From contig NZ_OY762653.1 of assembly GCF_963666195.1 (NCBI RefSeq), forward strand, positions 2,654,501 to 2,718,500: a stretch of DNA of 64,000 nucleotides, written 5' to 3'. The position numbers and the translations under genes were made by a program. How positions within the stretch are numbered: the stretch's first letter is position 1; each line of letters opens with the position of its first letter. Shown piece after piece: positions 16,504-26,819 of this stretch. The notes beneath the pieces were generated by a model. The model did no database searches. It saw only the letters and a list, made by a program, of their open reading frames with translations, and was not told the DNA's origin. This DNA is from Trichococcus shcherbakoviae (GTDB lineage: Bacteria > Bacillota > Bacilli > Lactobacillales > Aerococcaceae).

Positions 16504-19152
16504 ATGTCTAAAGCAGACGCAATGCCGACAAAGTATCAACCCCAACAAGTAGAAGCTGGGAAATATCAAAAATGGGTGGAAGCAGGGCTGTTCAAGCCCA
16601 GCGGCGACAAGAGCAAAAAACCGTATTCGATCGTGATTCCGCCTCCGAACGTAACCGGCAGATTGCACTTGGGCCATGCCTGGGATGTGACGCTGCAGGA
16701 TATGTTGATCCGCCAAAAACGCATGCAAGGATTCGATACGCTGTGGTTGCCTGGGATGGACCACGCCGGCATCGCCACCCAAGCCAAGGTTGAAGCGAAA
16801 TTAGCCGAGGATGGCCTTACCCGCTATGACCTGGGCCGTGAAGCCTTTGTCGACAAAGTTTGGGAATGGAAAGAGGATTACGCTAGCGTTATCCGAGAAC
16901 AGTGGGGAAAAATGGGCATTTCCGTTGATTATGACCGTGAGCGATTCACGCTGGATGAAGGACTGTCGGATGCGGTCCGCAAAGTCTTCGTCGGCTTGTA
17001 CGAAAAAGACTTGATCTACCGCGGCGCCTACATCATCAACTGGGATCCCAAAGCGAAGACCGCATTATCCGACATTGAAGTCATCCATAAAGACGTTCAG
17101 GGAGCCTTCTATCATTTCCGCTATCCGATGACGGATGGTTCAGGCTACCTGGAGTTGGCGACTACCCGTCCCGAAACCATGTTGGGCGATACTGCCATCG
17201 CGGTTCATCCGGAAGATGCAAGATATCAGCAGTTCATCGGCAAGACTGTGACGTTGCCGCTGGTGAATCGGGAAATCCCGGTCATCGCTGATGATTATGT
17301 TGAGATGGACTTCGGGACCGGCGTCGTCAAGATCACGCCGGCGCATGACCCGAACGACTTTGAAGTCGGTTTGCGCCATGATTTGCCGCAAGTGAACGTC
17401 ATGAACGATGATGCGACGATGAACGAAGCAGCCGGAAAATATGCAGGAATGGACCGTTTTGCAGCGCGCAAAGCGATCATAAAAGATATGGAAGAACTGG
17501 GCTATTTGGTCAAAGTTGAGGAAATGACCCACAGCGTCGGACATTCGGAACGGACAAACGTTATTGTGGAACCGCGCATCTCGACGCAATGGTTCGTCAA
17601 AATGCAACCATTGGCTGAGCGTGCGGTCGAAAATCAATCCTCAGAAGAAAAAGTTTCCTTCTATCCTGAACGATTTGAGAATACTTTCCTGACTTGGATG
17701 GGCAACGTCCATGACTGGGTCATTTCTCGCCAATTATGGTGGGGACATCAAATCCCGGCTTGGTATCATAAAGAAACCGGCGAAATGTACGTAGGCATGG
17801 AAGCCCCGAGCGACAGCGAAAACTGGACGCAGGATGAGGATGTTCTGGATACATGGTTCAGTTCAGCGCTTTGGCCGTTCTCGACGATGGGCTGGCCGGA
17901 TGAAGATGCGGAAGACTTCAAACGTTATTTCCCTACAAGCACTTTGGTGACAGGGTATGACATCATCTTCTTCTGGGTAAGCCGGATGATTTTCCAGAGT
18001 CTGGAGTTCACCGAAAAACGTCCGTTTGAGAATGTACTGATCCATGGTCTGATCCGTGACGAGCAAGGCCGCAAGATGAGCAAATCGCTCGGAAACGGGA
18101 TCGACCCGATGGATGTGGTCGAAAAATACGGGGCTGATGCTTTGCGTTGGTTCTTGGCGAACGGTTCCGCACCTGGTCAGGATGTCCGCTTCAGCTATGA
18201 GAAGATGGATGCCTCCTGGAACTTCATCAACAAAATCTGGAATGCCAGCCGTTACGTGCTGCTTAACTTGGAAGACCTGACATTCGACGACATCGATATT
18301 TCAGGGGAAAAGACGATAGCCGATAAATGGATCCTTTCCAGCCTGAATAAGACCATCACAAAAGTGACGGACCTGTTCGAGAAATTTGAATTCGGTGAAG
18401 CTGGCCGCTTGTTGTACCGTTTCATCTGGGATGATTACTGCGACTGGTATATCGAAATGTCCAAGGAAGTTCTGCAAGGGGAAAATGAAGAGGCCAAACA
18501 GACAACCCGCAGTATCTTGGCGTATGTTTTGGATAATGTATTGCGCTTATTGCATCCGGTCATGCCGTTCGTCACCGAAGAAATTTGGCAGAATGTACCG
18601 CATCAAGGCGATTCCATCGTGACGGCAGCCTATCCGGAAGCAAGTGACAGCTACATCGATGAAGCAGCAGAAGAAGCGATGGAAAAACTGATCGAATTGA
18701 TCCGTGGCGTCCGCAATGTCCGCGCTGAAATGAACACACCGTTGTCCAAGAAAGTTCCGATGCAGTTGAAAGTGAATGACGATGAGACCGAAGCGATTTT
18801 CCGCGCCAATGAATCGTACATCTTCCGCTTCTGCAACCCGGATACACTGGAAATCGGCCAACACATCCAGGCAGCCAGCGACGCTGTCACCGCAGTTTTC
18901 TCAGGCGGAGAGGTGTATATGCCGTTGGCCGGCCTGATCAAATTGGAAGATGAGATTTCCCGTCTCGAGAAGGAAGCGGAGAAATTGACCAAAGAAGTCG
19001 ACCGTGTGGAAAGCAAATTGAATAACGAAAAATTCGTCAGCAAAGCCCCGCAGGCTGTAATCGATGGGGAGAAACAAAAAGGAACGGAATACCGCGAAAA
19101 ATTGGCGGCCGTTGAAGAACGCATCGCTGCCCTGAAAGAACAGTTGGCTTAA
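16504..19152 (+). CDS. valS: Valyl-tRNA synthetase
   Basis: The protein has 882 residues, full length for the class Ia enzyme that charges tRNA-Val and edits threonine. HIGH motif is HLGH at 55-58 within [20 protein letters not shown] is [11 protein letters not shown] near 522. The editing insert ([17 protein letters not shown], about 220-236) and the C-terminal coiled-coil tRNA arm (about 815-882) are present. AGAGAGGAAG precedes the ATG. Controlled by the T-box leader; folC follows after a weak terminator. Confidence 0.97.
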   Translation: MSKADAMPTKYQPQQVEAGKYQKWVEAGLFKPSGDKSKKPYSIVIPPPNVTGRLHLGHAWDVTLQDMLIRQKRMQGFDTLWLPGMDHAGIATQAKVEAKLAEDGLTRYDLGREAFVDKVWEWKEDYASVIREQWGKMGISVDYDRERFTLDEGLSDAVRKVFVGLYEKDLIYRGAYIINWDPKAKTALSDIEVIHKDVQGAFYHFRYPMTDGSGYLELATTRPETMLGDTAIAVHPEDARYQQFIGKTVTLPLVNREIPVIADDYVEMDFGTGVVKITPAHDPNDFEVGLRHDLPQVNVMNDDATMNEAAGKYAGMDRFAARKAIIKDMEELGYLVKVEEMTHSVGHSERTNVIVEPRISTQWFVKMQPLAERAVENQSSEEKVSFYPERFENTFLTWMGNVHDWVISRQLWWGHQIPAWYHKETGEMYVGMEAPSDSENWTQDEDVLDTWFSSALWPFSTMGWPDEDAEDFKRYFPTSTLVTGYDIIFFWVSRMIFQSLEFTEKRPFENVLIHGLIRDEQGRKMSKSLGNGIDPMDVVEKYGADALRWFLANGSAPGQDVRFSYEKMDASWNFINKIWNASRYVLLNLEDLTFDDIDISGEKTIADKWILSSLNKTITKVTDLFEKFEFGEAGRLLYRFIWDDYCDWYIEMSKEVLQGENEEAKQTTRSILAYVLDNVLRLLHPVMPFVTEEIWQNVPHQGDSIVTAAYPEASDSYIDEAAEEAMEKLIELIRGVRNVRAEMNTPLSKKVPMQLKVNDDETEAIFRANESYIFRFCNPDTLEIGQHIQAASDAVTAVFSGGEVYMPLAGLIKLEDEISRLEKEAEKLTKEVDRVESKLNNEKFVSKAPQAVIDGEKQKGTEYREKLAAVEERIAALKEQLA

Positions 19153-19174
19153 TAAGAGAATCAAATTGAACAGG

Positions 19175-19217
19175 AAGAACCCTATTAGCAAGTTCCTTTG
19201 TGGATAGGGTTCTTCTT
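19175..19217 (+). terminator. Hairpin between valS and folC
   Basis: AAGAACCCTAT pairs with ATAGGGTTCTT; the T tract is broken (TTCTTCTT), so termination may be partial and folC may be read through. Confidence 0.65.
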
Positions 19218-19242
19218 AAATGGAAATGGAGTGAAGAGGTAG

Positions 19243-20553
19243 ATGTTTGCAACTTATGAAGAAGCGATGGAATGGATCCATACCCGCAAAGGCATGGGCC
19301 CTAAACCGGGAATAGTCCGGATGAAATGGTTGATGGAAAAACTGGATCACCCGGAACGTAAATTCAGATCCATCCATATTGCCGGAACAAACGGAAAAGG
19401 GTCGAATGTTGCTTACTTAAGAAGCCTGTTCATGGCGGCTGGCTATACGGTTGGAACCTTCACCTCGCCGCATATCGTCAGTTTCAATGAAAGGATCGGC
19501 GTGAATGGAGCGAACATCCCGGATGAAGACGTATTGGAACAAGCGAACATTCTGCATGCACTCTATGAGGAAATCAGCCTGACGGATATGGGGCCGCTGA
19601 CTGAATTCGAAGTTGTGACCGCCATGATGTTCTCGTATTTTGGCTCCCATCCGTGCGATGTCGTATTGTTGGAAGTCGGTCTGGGCGGTCTTTACGACAG
19701 CACGAATGTTGCCGAACCGGATTTGTCGCTCATCACGACGATAGGCAAAGACCACAGCAATATCCTCGGGGATACACTGGCGGAGATCGCCTATCAGAAA
19801 GCCGGAATCATCAAGCAAGGGACACCTGTCGTCATCGGAAGATTGCCTGAAGAGGCTTTGTCGGTAATGCGGGACACTGCGGAAAAAAAGGCAGCGCCCT
19901 TGTATGCATACGGACCGGACTTCAGCGTCACCAATTGGCATGAGGGTTCTGATTACCATGAAGTCTTTGACTTTGCCTCTCCCTTGGGCACTTTTGAGAA
20001 CCTCGAAATTGCCTTGATGGGTGGCCATCAAGTCGATAACGCAGCCACTGCGCTGCAGACATTCTTGCTGTTCTGCAAAAAACACGCTTTAAGCTACTCG
20101 GAGAAGACAATCAAAGCAGGCCTTCTGGGGACGGCTTGGCCGGTCCGGATGGAGATCGTTTCGCAAGAACCGTTTGTCATGCTGGATGGTGCCCATAATA
20201 TCCCGGCTATGGAAGTGCTGACTGAAGCGATCAAGAAGAAGTTTTCGGATAAAGATATCACCATTCTGTTGGCGGCGTTGGCTGATAAGGACCTGGAGGA
20301 AATGGGCCAGTTGATCAAGTCGATCCCGGACAGCAAGCTGTACGTGACCAGTTTCGATTTCCCAAGGGCTGCATCAGTCGAGGAACTGTGCGAACGGATG
20401 GGCGTATCGGAAGCTGCAGCCTACGAAGATTGGCGCTTTGCGATCGATGAACTGAAGGCGAAACAATCCGAAGAGGGCATGTTGTTGATTACAGGCTCGC
20501 TGTATTTTCTTTCCGAAGTAAGGCATTATTTATTAAAGAATAAGGAGTTATGA
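19243..20553 (+). CDS. folC: Folylpolyglutamate synthase / dihydrofolate synthase
   Basis: The protein has 436 residues. It adds glutamate to folates (and to dihydropteroate) using ATP. The P-loop GTNGKGSN is at about 48-55, and FTSPHIVSFNERI near 73-85 is the omega-loop region. VLLEVGLGGLYDSTNV (about 141-156) has Tyr in place of the usual Arg/Phe. GAAGAGG precedes the ATG. The valS-folC order is common in Firmicutes. The HAD gene starts two bases after its stop. Confidence 0.95.
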   Translation: MFATYEEAMEWIHTRKGMGPKPGIVRMKWLMEKLDHPERKFRSIHIAGTNGKGSNVAYLRSLFMAAGYTVGTFTSPHIVSFNERIGVNGANIPDEDVLEQANILHALYEEISLTDMGPLTEFEVVTAMMFSYFGSHPCDVVLLEVGLGGLYDSTNVAEPDLSLITTIGKDHSNILGDTLAEIAYQKAGIIKQGTPVVIGRLPEEALSVMRDTAEKKAAPLYAYGPDFSVTNWHEGSDYHEVFDFASPLGTFENLEIALMGGHQVDNAATALQTFLLFCKKHALSYSEKTIKAGLLGTAWPVRMEIVSQEPFVMLDGAHNIPAMEVLTEAIKKKFSDKDITILLAALADKDLEEMGQLIKSIPDSKLYVTSFDFPRAASVEELCERMGVSEAAAYEDWRFAIDELKAKQSEEGMLLITGSLYFLSEVRHYLLKNKEL

Positions 20554-20554
20554 G

Positions 20555-21214
20555 ATGCGTAAAAAAGCGGTCATTTTTGATATGGATGGATTGATGTTCG
20601 ATACGGAAACGTTGGGCTATCAGGCGCAAGGCGAATTGGCTGAAGAGTTGGCTTTGCCGATAGCGTTCGACTTCGATTATTACCTGAAACAAGTAGGGCG
20701 ATCCGATAAAGATGTGATGCCTGAATTGGCATCCGACTTCGGCGACGCTGAATTGGCGGAGCGATTCCTGAGAAAAATGAAGAAGAGGCAGACGGACATC
20801 GCCTCCGAGCAGGGGCTTCCGATCAAAAAAGGCCTTTATGATCTGCTGGCCTTTCTGAAGGAGGAGGGCGTGGTGTGCGTCGTTGCTTCCAGTAGCCGGA
20901 GGAGAGAAGTCAGCTTTTACCTTGAGTTGGCTGATATTTCGCAGTACTTCCGCTACCAAGTCTGCGGGGATGAAGTGTCCTTCGCAAAACCGGATCCGGA
21001 AATTTTCCTGAGCGCCTGGAAACCCCTCGACATTCCGAAAGAAGACTGTCTGATCCTGGAAGATTCGCTTAATGGCATCCGCGCGGCCTATGACGCGGGC
21101 ATTGAAGTGATCATGATCCCGGATCTGATCGTTCCCGATGACGAAGCGAAAGCAAAAACGATTGCCATTTTGCCGGACCTGCACGCGGTCATGGATTGGC
21201 TGAAAGAGAAATAA
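20555..21214 (+). CDS. HAD-superfamily phosphatase, beta-phosphoglucomutase-like
   Basis: The protein has 219 residues. Motif I is FDMDGLMFDTE (7-17, nucleophile Asp8). Motif II is VVASSSRR near 110, and motifs III/IV are KPDPEIFL and CLILEDSLNGIRAA. The DGLMFD cap signature places it in subfamily IA with an alpha-helical cap, containing sugar-phosphate phosphatases and beta-phosphoglucomutases. Substrate cannot be told. AAGGAG precedes the ATG, which lies 2 bases after the folC stop, so the two are co-transcribed. Confidence 0.88.
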   Translation: MRKKAVIFDMDGLMFDTETLGYQAQGELAEELALPIAFDFDYYLKQVGRSDKDVMPELASDFGDAELAERFLRKMKKRQTDIASEQGLPIKKGLYDLLAFLKEEGVVCVVASSSRRREVSFYLELADISQYFRYQVCGDEVSFAKPDPEIFLSAWKPLDIPKEDCLILEDSLNGIRAAYDAGIEVIMIPDLIVPDDEAKAKTIAILPDLHAVMDWLKEK

Positions 21215-21273
21215 CCTGTTCCGCCTCTTTCTGCGTATCTAATGAGTAGACGGAAGGAAAGGGGTAAAACAGG

Positions 21274-21963
21274 ATGGTGCAAGAAACAAATCTGCTGATG
21301 GAGGTTCCTAAAGCCTCGCGCCCGCGTGAAAGATTGGATCAATTCGGAGAAAAAGCCCTGGCGACGCATGAATTATTGGCAATCATTCTGCGGACGGGGC
21401 CCAGGGACAGCAATGTCATGCAGCTGGCGTTACGGGTGCTGAATGAGTTCGAAGATCTGCATTCCTTGAAGCTGGCCTCACTGGAAGAGCTGACTTCGAT
21501 CCACGGAATCGGCCGAACAAAAGCGATCGAAATCAAGGCCTGTGTCGAACTGGGAGTCCGCATCGCCAATGCCACGCAATTGAAGAGCGGAACGATCACC
21601 TCGACGCAAAGTGCCGGAACGCTGCTGCAGAAAGAGATGCGCGATCTCCAACAGGAGCACGTGGTGGCTGTCTATCTGAACACAAAGAACGAAATCATCA
21701 AGAAGAAGACGATATTCATCGGCAGTCTGAACAGTTCGGTTGCGCATCCGCGCGAGATTTTCCGGGAGGCGGTAAGGTTTGCGGCAGCGAGGATCATCCT
21801 CGCGCACAATCATCCTTCCGGGAATCCCGATCCCTCGGAGGCTGATTTGGTCTTTACCCGCAGGATGGTGGAATGCGGAGAAATGATGGGGATCGAGATT
21901 CTTGATCACTTCATCATTGGGGTCGATGACTATCTCAGTCTGCGGGAATACGGTATCATTTAG
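21274..21963 (+). CDS. radC: RadC family JAB-domain protein
   Basis: The protein has 229 residues. An N-terminal helix-hairpin-helix region (LTSIHGIGRTKAIEIKAC, about 71-88) is followed by a JAB1/MPN metal-binding domain with HNHPSGNPDPSEAD (about 178-191). Despite the name, a role in recombinational repair is not supported in tested species; function unknown. GGAAAGGGG precedes the ATG. The ISLre2 element inserted 38 bases after its stop. Confidence 0.92.
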   Translation: MVQETNLLMEVPKASRPRERLDQFGEKALATHELLAIILRTGPRDSNVMQLALRVLNEFEDLHSLKLASLEELTSIHGIGRTKAIEIKACVELGVRIANATQLKSGTITSTQSAGTLLQKEMRDLQQEHVVAVYLNTKNEIIKKKTIFIGSLNSSVAHPREIFREAVRFAAARIILAHNHPSGNPDPSEADLVFTRRMVECGEMMGIEILDHFIIGVDDYLSLREYGII

Positions 21964-22122
21964 TCCGATTCAGTAAATGTTGACGCAGATGGAAATGATA
22001 ATTTGATGGCCTAAGTGTATAATTTTTCTATGCAAAACTATTCTTTTGTTGAAATAGTCAAAAAGAAGACCTTACAATACAACTAAAGGTTGGTAGCCAA
22101 TTTAGTGTAGAGGAAGGTCTTC

Positions 22123-23523
22123 ATGGAAAAAATTATAGCAGAAATTCACCACATAATAAAGGATTCAAATCATGTGCTTGATGCAGAAACTACGCTTCAG
22201 GCTTATTTCTCAGATCTTGTAAGTCAACTCATGAAGGAGGCCTTAGAGGCCTTGGATAGCGAGTTGTACGTTCCGTTTAAAGCGGAAGGATGGCGTATCG
22301 CCAACAGGGATTCACGCACGATTACTTTCACATTCGGTACAGTCGAGTTTATGCGTAGACGTTTAAAGAAGAAAGGTGAAAAGAGCTTTTTCCCACTGGA
22401 TAACATCTGTGGCTTCAATAAAAGCGAGCGCTACTCTACCCTTTTACAAAAGCAAGTGGCCGAACTTGTGACTGGCAGCGTCTACCGCGGTGTGGCCGAA
22501 GCCGTCACTAAACTGACTTCGTTCAGCATGAGCCATGGAACAGTGGGCAATATTGTGAAATCGGTAGGAGAAAAGCAAGCGCAGTGGGAGAAACAAAACT
22601 TAGAAGAATACGAAGTGGCCTTACCCGAAGAACAGAAAGAAGTACCTTTTCTCTTGGTAGAAGGCGATGGGATCGTCATTAAAGGCAAGGGGAAAAGAAA
22701 AGAAGAGATCCACCGAGTCCAAATAGCAGAAGGCGTCACAACAAGCGGGAAAAGAAAGAAACTGAAAAATCCGATATTTGTGTCATCGTTGAAATCAGCG
22801 AAAGATGCATGGGAGAAAGCAGCGATTTATTTAGGGAGTCATTACGATCTCAAAAATACGGTAGTCATTTCGAACACCGATGGTGGCTCAGGTTATCGGG
22901 CAGAGGACTGTGCCATGGCAATTGGTGTGTGTAAGGAACATATCCATCAGGTGGATCGCTATCACGTTCACAAAAAGATTAAGAGCCGTCTTTCTTGGTG
23001 TCCAGAGATGGAACTGCCGCTGAAAAAGGCCCTATGGTCCTATGATTGGGATTCGATTGCGATTGTGTTGGATACGATTGAAAGTAAAATCTCGCTAGAA
23101 CAGGAGAAAGATCAAAAAGAGGAGTTACGACTTTTGGCAGCCTACCTAGAAAGAAACTGGGCGTATCTTCGTCCGTTAAGAGAAATCGAATCCTGCAAAG
23201 GAATCCGGGGAATTGGAAGCTGTGAAAGTAATCATCGACCTTACAGCTACCGAATGAAAGGTAATGGGAAATACTGGAGCCATGATGGCGCTCGGGCGAT
23301 GGTCTCCATCATTGAAGGTAAGAAGATGGGAACCCTAGAAAAAGCGTTAACGGAGCCAGTACGTACCGTTCCGGAAAGTTTAGCGGTAAAACTGAAATTC
23401 GCAGTCAGAAATGCGTTAAAGAAACATTCTGGCAGAGAGAGGACACCCGCTAGACAGGCTGGTATACCAGCGATGAACGCGACCTGCAGCATGGGAATGA
23501 TGAAGAAAATATTTGCGAGTTAA
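22123..23523 (+). CDS. ISLre2-family transposase (UPF0236)
   Basis: The protein has 466 residues, normal for the family. Recognisable stretches are TFTFGTVEFMRRRLKKKGEK near 67 (N-terminal domain) and SDxxxGY-like ISNTDGGSGYRAED near 249. VDRYHVHKKIK near 273 and RGIGSCESNHRPYSYRMKG near 364 are catalytic-core motifs with conserved acidic residues. It appears intact. AGAGGAAGG precedes the ATG. Codon use is somewhat more A-rich than neighbouring genes, as expected for a mobile element. Confidence 0.92.
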   Translation: MEKIIAEIHHIIKDSNHVLDAETTLQAYFSDLVSQLMKEALEALDSELYVPFKAEGWRIANRDSRTITFTFGTVEFMRRRLKKKGEKSFFPLDNICGFNKSERYSTLLQKQVAELVTGSVYRGVAEAVTKLTSFSMSHGTVGNIVKSVGEKQAQWEKQNLEEYEVALPEEQKEVPFLLVEGDGIVIKGKGKRKEEIHRVQIAEGVTTSGKRKKLKNPIFVSSLKSAKDAWEKAAIYLGSHYDLKNTVVISNTDGGSGYRAEDCAMAIGVCKEHIHQVDRYHVHKKIKSRLSWCPEMELPLKKALWSYDWDSIAIVLDTIESKISLEQEKDQKEELRLLAAYLERNWAYLRPLREIESCKGIRGIGSCESNHRPYSYRMKGNGKYWSHDGARAMVSIIEGKKMGTLEKALTEPVRTVPESLAVKLKFAVRNALKKHSGRERTPARQAGIPAMNATCSMGMMKKIFAS

Positions 23524-23541
23524 TCAGAATTTTCTTCAAAT

Positions 23542-23592
23542 CCTCCGGGAATACAGTGAATTACGCTTTTTGATTCACTGTATTCCCGGAGG
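23542..23592 (+). repeat. Perfect 20-bp hairpin inside the IS, after the transposase
   Basis: CCTCCGGGAATACAGTGAAT (23542-23561) and its exact reverse complement (23573-23592) enclose an 11-base loop. There is no T tract after it, so it is not a standard terminator. It could protect the transposase mRNA 3' end or block outward reading. Confidence 0.8.
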
Positions 23593-23716
23593 GAAGGGCA
23601 AGCGACGCGCGCCAAAGCTTCAGGGACAATATTAAAACAATTTCAAATTGGCACTACAAGTAAGGTTTCTGAACTTTGCATAGAAAAGATTGACACATAC
23701 TTTGATGGCAAAAAAC

Positions 23717-23850
23717 TTGCAATATCGGAAAACCTGATATATCATTATATTAGTGTTTTTGTTTGGTAAAGAATAGATTGTCTTGAACATTCCTATCGTA
23801 CCAAAAGCAAAAATCACATTTTTAGTGCTTTGCACGAGGAGGAATTTTTC
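23717..23850 (+). promoter_or_regulatory. Promoter and leader of the cold-shock gene
   Basis: TTGCAA (23717-23722) and TATCAT (23740-23745) have 17-base spacing, only 7 bases beyond the IS target duplication. About 100 leader bases follow before GAGGAGGA and the ATG, a length usual for csp mRNAs, whose leaders refold in the cold. The -10 assignment is tentative. Confidence 0.5.
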
Positions 23851-24051
23851 ATGGAAAAAGGAACAGTAAAATGGTTTAACGCAGAAAAAGGTTTTGGATT
23901 TATCGAACGCGAAAGCGGAGACGACGTATTCGTACATTTCTCAGCTATCTTAGGTGACGGATTCAAATCATTAGAAGAAGGACAAGCAGTTTCATTCGAA
24001 ATCGTTGATGGAAACCGTGGACCGCAAGCTTCTAACGTAGAAAAAATCTAA
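23851..24051 (+). CDS. csp: Cold-shock protein (CspA family)
   Basis: The protein has 66 residues and is a single cold-shock domain. RNP1 is KGFGFIER (13-20) and RNP2 is DVFVHFSAI (24-32). It binds single-stranded RNA/DNA and melts mRNA structure. The ATG at 23851 has GAGGAGGA upstream; the in-frame upstream extension is untranslated leader. It ends at a strong terminator. Confidence 0.96.
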   Translation: MEKGTVKWFNAEKGFGFIERESGDDVFVHFSAILGDGFKSLEEGQAVSFEIVDGNRGPQASNVEKI

Positions 24052-24072
24052 TTTTCCTTAACTTAAACGATC

Positions 24073-24105
24073 AAAGGGTCCGGGACACTGTCTCGGGCCC
24101 TTTTT
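24073..24105 (+). terminator. Terminator after the cold-shock gene
   Basis: AAAGGGTCCGGGACA, CTG, TGTCTCGGGCCCTTT and a T tract. Confidence 0.88.
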
Positions 24106-24332
24106 AAATGTGACCAACTGGATGACTCACTTTGGTTAGTGTAGATATATTGTGTCAATTAGGGTGAGTTGTTTACGTCGGCATTACCGATCCACGGCAT
24201 TCCTGTCAAATAGATTAATTCTTTCTTTTGTTTGTTACATTGATGTTTTTCTTGTTCCGGTTTGTGGTAAAATAGAAAAGAATTTGTTTGTGGGAGAGTT
24301 TGTAGTCAATCAGACGGAAGGATGAGAAGTAC

Positions 24333-25355
24333 TTGGTAAGTTTGAATTTTAAGGGTAAAAACATCGGAATTGATTTAGGTACGGCCAATACGATCGTCTT
24401 CATAGCCGGCAAGGGCATCGTGATCAGAGAACCTTCTGTCGTCGCCAAAAATATCCATACGGGGGAGATTCTGTCCGTTGGGGAAGAGGCTTTCCAGATG
24501 CTTGGCAGGACACCCGGAACCATTGTGGCATCACGCCCCATGAAGGAAGGCGTCATTGCGGATTATGATACAACTGTCGCAATGATGAAATATTTCATCA
24601 AAAAAGCGACTGGAAATGCATTCATCAAACCATACGTGATGGTCTGTGTCCCGAGTGGTGTGACGGAAGTCGAGAAGCGGGCAGTTCTTGATGCCACCCG
24701 GACAGCCGGTGCCAAAGAAGCTTTCATCATAGAAGAGCCTTTTGCAGCCGCGGTGGGTGCCGGGCTTCCGGTGCATGCGCCTACAGGCAATATGGTGGTG
24801 GACATCGGTGGCGGGACGACGGATGTCGCGACAATTTCGCTCGGAGGCATCGTCACGAGCCGTTCCAGCACAGCCGCTGGCGATCGTATGGATGAGGCAA
24901 TCATTCAGTTCATACGCAAAAAGTATGGTCTGTTGATCGGCGAGCGGACTGCCGAGAATATCAAAATAACGATCGGTTGTGCCGACATCGAAAAGGCAGC
25001 TTCCTACGGCTCCATGGAAATAAGGGGCCGCGATATGGTCAACGGCCTGCCCAAGACTTTGGAGATCCATGCCGAGGACGTAGCGGTTGCGATCCATGAT
25101 GTGGTCGAAAACATCATCCTTTCCGTGAGGGAAGTGCTGGAAGAGACGCCTCCCGAAATATCTGCTGACGTCATCGATCATGGCATCGTTTTGACAGGCG
25201 GTGGGGCTTTGTTGAAGAACATTGCTGAAGTCATTTCGGCAGAAGCGGAAGTTCCTGTATTTATCGCGAACGACCCATTGGATTGCGTTTCCATCGGGAC
25301 AGGCGAAACTTTGAAGAATATCAACGCGTACAAGCGTAAAAATTTAAGGCATTAA
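24333..25355 (+). CDS. mreB: Rod shape-determining actin homologue MreB
   Basis: The protein has 340 residues and is actin-like. Phosphate 1 is GIDLGTANT (11-19), phosphate 2 is [12 protein letters not shown] (about 154-165), and the adenosine motif is LTGGGALL near 288. It forms membrane-associated filaments that organise lateral wall synthesis. The start is TTG 24333 with GGAAGGA upstream; a second TTG three codons on is possible. The roughly 280 bases before it contain TAAAAT near 24272 as a plausible -10 and nothing else recognised. First gene of mreBCD. Confidence 0.95.
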   Translation: MVSLNFKGKNIGIDLGTANTIVFIAGKGIVIREPSVVAKNIHTGEILSVGEEAFQMLGRTPGTIVASRPMKEGVIADYDTTVAMMKYFIKKATGNAFIKPYVMVCVPSGVTEVEKRAVLDATRTAGAKEAFIIEEPFAAAVGAGLPVHAPTGNMVVDIGGGTTDVATISLGGIVTSRSSTAAGDRMDEAIIQFIRKKYGLLIGERTAENIKITIGCADIEKAASYGSMEIRGRDMVNGLPKTLEIHAEDVAVAIHDVVENIILSVREVLEETPPEISADVIDHGIVLTGGGALLKNIAEVISAEAEVPVFIANDPLDCVSIGTGETLKNINAYKRKNLRH

Positions 25356-25400
25356 GATGATGAATGTAATTGAAAGTGATGTACGAAATGAGGTGTCAAT

Positions 25401-26255
25401 GTGAATCAGTTTTTTAACAACAAAAAATTGATTATCCTATTGATCAGTGTGATCACCTTTATCAGCTTGATAGCATATTCTCTCACCAACAACAGAGAAG
25501 ATACATCGATACCGCAACAAGTAGGGAACGATGTGACAGGCTCCATTGCGAGAATATTTTCTAAGCCAGCGGAAGTAGTGGCGAATTTTGTTGATTCAGT
25601 CGATAACCTGATGAATACGTATGAAGAAAACCAATCTTTAAAAAGTAAAATTGATACCGTATATGAGCTGCAAGTGAAAGTCTATAATCTGGAGCAAGAA
25701 AATGCGCGGATGCAGGAAGAACTTGAACTAAAAAGCACTTTATCAGAATATGAACAAATCAATGCGTCTGTGGTATCCCGCAACCCGGACAGTTGGTTGA
25801 ACCAAATCGTCATCGATAAAGGATCCCAGGACGGGGTGGAGGTCGATATGTCGGTGATGGCCGGGAACGGTCTGATTGGCCGTGTATCCGAAGTCAGCTC
25901 AACCAGCGCGAAAGTACTTTTGTTGACCACTTCAAATGATACGACTAACCGTGTGTCAGCTGAAATCCAGACTGAATCTGGACCTGTTCATGGCATCGTC
26001 AATGGCTATGATGAGAACACGAAGATGCTTTCCATGTCCCAGATTGCTCCGGATGCTGTGATCAATCCTGGCGACAGTGTGATCACATCAGGCTTGGGCG
26101 GCGTATCGCCAAGCGCCTTGCTGATCGGCACTGTTAAAGAGGTATCCATGGACAGCTATGGCCTGTTCAAACAGGTGACGATCGAGCCTGCCGGAGAGGT
26201 TTATAATATCCGCTTCGTAACGGTCATCAAACGGCTGAGTGGGAGTGGTGAGTGA
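25401..26255 (+). CDS. mreC: Rod shape-determining protein MreC
   Basis: The protein has 284 residues. The N-terminal membrane helix is about 9-27 (LIILLISVITFISLIAYSL). A coiled coil follows at about 75-115, then the beta-rich extracellular MreC domain (VVSRNPDSWLNQIVIDKGSQ near 125). The GTG start at 25401 follows GAGGTG. It couples MreB to the wall synthases. The TGA stop overlaps the mreD ATG by one base. Confidence 0.95.
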   Translation: MNQFFNNKKLIILLISVITFISLIAYSLTNNREDTSIPQQVGNDVTGSIARIFSKPAEVVANFVDSVDNLMNTYEENQSLKSKIDTVYELQVKVYNLEQENARMQEELELKSTLSEYEQINASVVSRNPDSWLNQIVIDKGSQDGVEVDMSVMAGNGLIGRVSEVSSTSAKVLLLTTSNDTTNRVSAEIQTESGPVHGIVNGYDENTKMLSMSQIAPDAVINPGDSVITSGLGGVSPSALLIGTVKEVSMDSYGLFKQVTIEPAGEVYNIRFVTVIKRLSGSGE

Positions 26256-26779
26256 TGGTGCAGAACAGATCTTTGCATCACACTTATTTCATCCCCGTGA
26301 TGCTTTACTTGCTTTTGATTTTGGATGGCTTTTTGATCAATGCCTTTCCGGGCCAGTTCGTCAGTGAAGAGTATATCCTTGTGCCGCATTTGGCTCTGTT
26401 CGGATTCGTGCTTTTTTCCTACTATTTCCCCAAGCAGCCGATGCAGTTGTACGCAGTTTTGTTCGGGCTGTTGTTCGACAGTTATTACAGCGGCATTTTG
26501 GGCGTTTACGCAGTCGCTTTTGCGGTGATCGTGTACTTCGTGAAGAAAATGCAGAAATATTTGACGGAAAATGTTTTTGTGTTGGCTCTGTTGTTCATCT
26601 TAGCGATCGTTTTGGTTGATTCATTCGTTTTTGGCTTTTACAGCTTGATTGACATTACGCAGCTTGATTTCAGTGCATTCGCTTCTGAGCGTTTGGGACC
26701 GACCATCGTGTTGAACATTGTGCTGTTCATTGTAATTTATTACCCATTGTTTAAACTTGTGGGCTGGATGTACGACTGA
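26255..26779 (+). CDS. mreD: Rod shape-determining protein MreD
   Basis: The protein has 174 residues and about five hydrophobic helices with no other domain, the MreD type. Start ATG 26255 overlaps the mreC TGA (TGATG), with GGGAGTGG upstream; the GTG one codon earlier is less likely. It is the membrane partner of MreC in the elongasome. A new promoter for the amino-acid transporter lies 40 bases downstream. Confidence 0.9.
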   Translation: MVQNRSLHHTYFIPVMLYLLLILDGFLINAFPGQFVSEEYILVPHLALFGFVLFSYYFPKQPMQLYAVLFGLLFDSYYSGILGVYAVAFAVIVYFVKKMQKYLTENVFVLALLFILAIVLVDSFVFGFYSLIDITQLDFSAFASERLGPTIVLNIVLFIVIYYPLFKLVGWMYD

Positions 26780-26819
26780 CCATGATGAGAAATGAATGAG
26801 ATCTTTTTTAATGAAATGC

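Larger units (their letters stand above)
22011..23700 (+). mobile_element. Complete ISLre2-family insertion sequence (1690 bp)
   Basis: Ends are imperfect 26-base inverted repeats: left CTAAGTGTATAATTTTTCTA (then TGCAAA), right in reverse complement GTATGTGTCAATCTTTTCTA (then TGCAAA). The inner 13 bases are identical. A direct repeat TTTGATGGC flanks it exactly (22002-22010 and 23701-23709), the 9-bp duplication known for this family. One intact transposase gene is inside. Intact ends and an identical duplication suggest a recent insertion between radC and the cold-shock gene. Confidence 0.93.
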
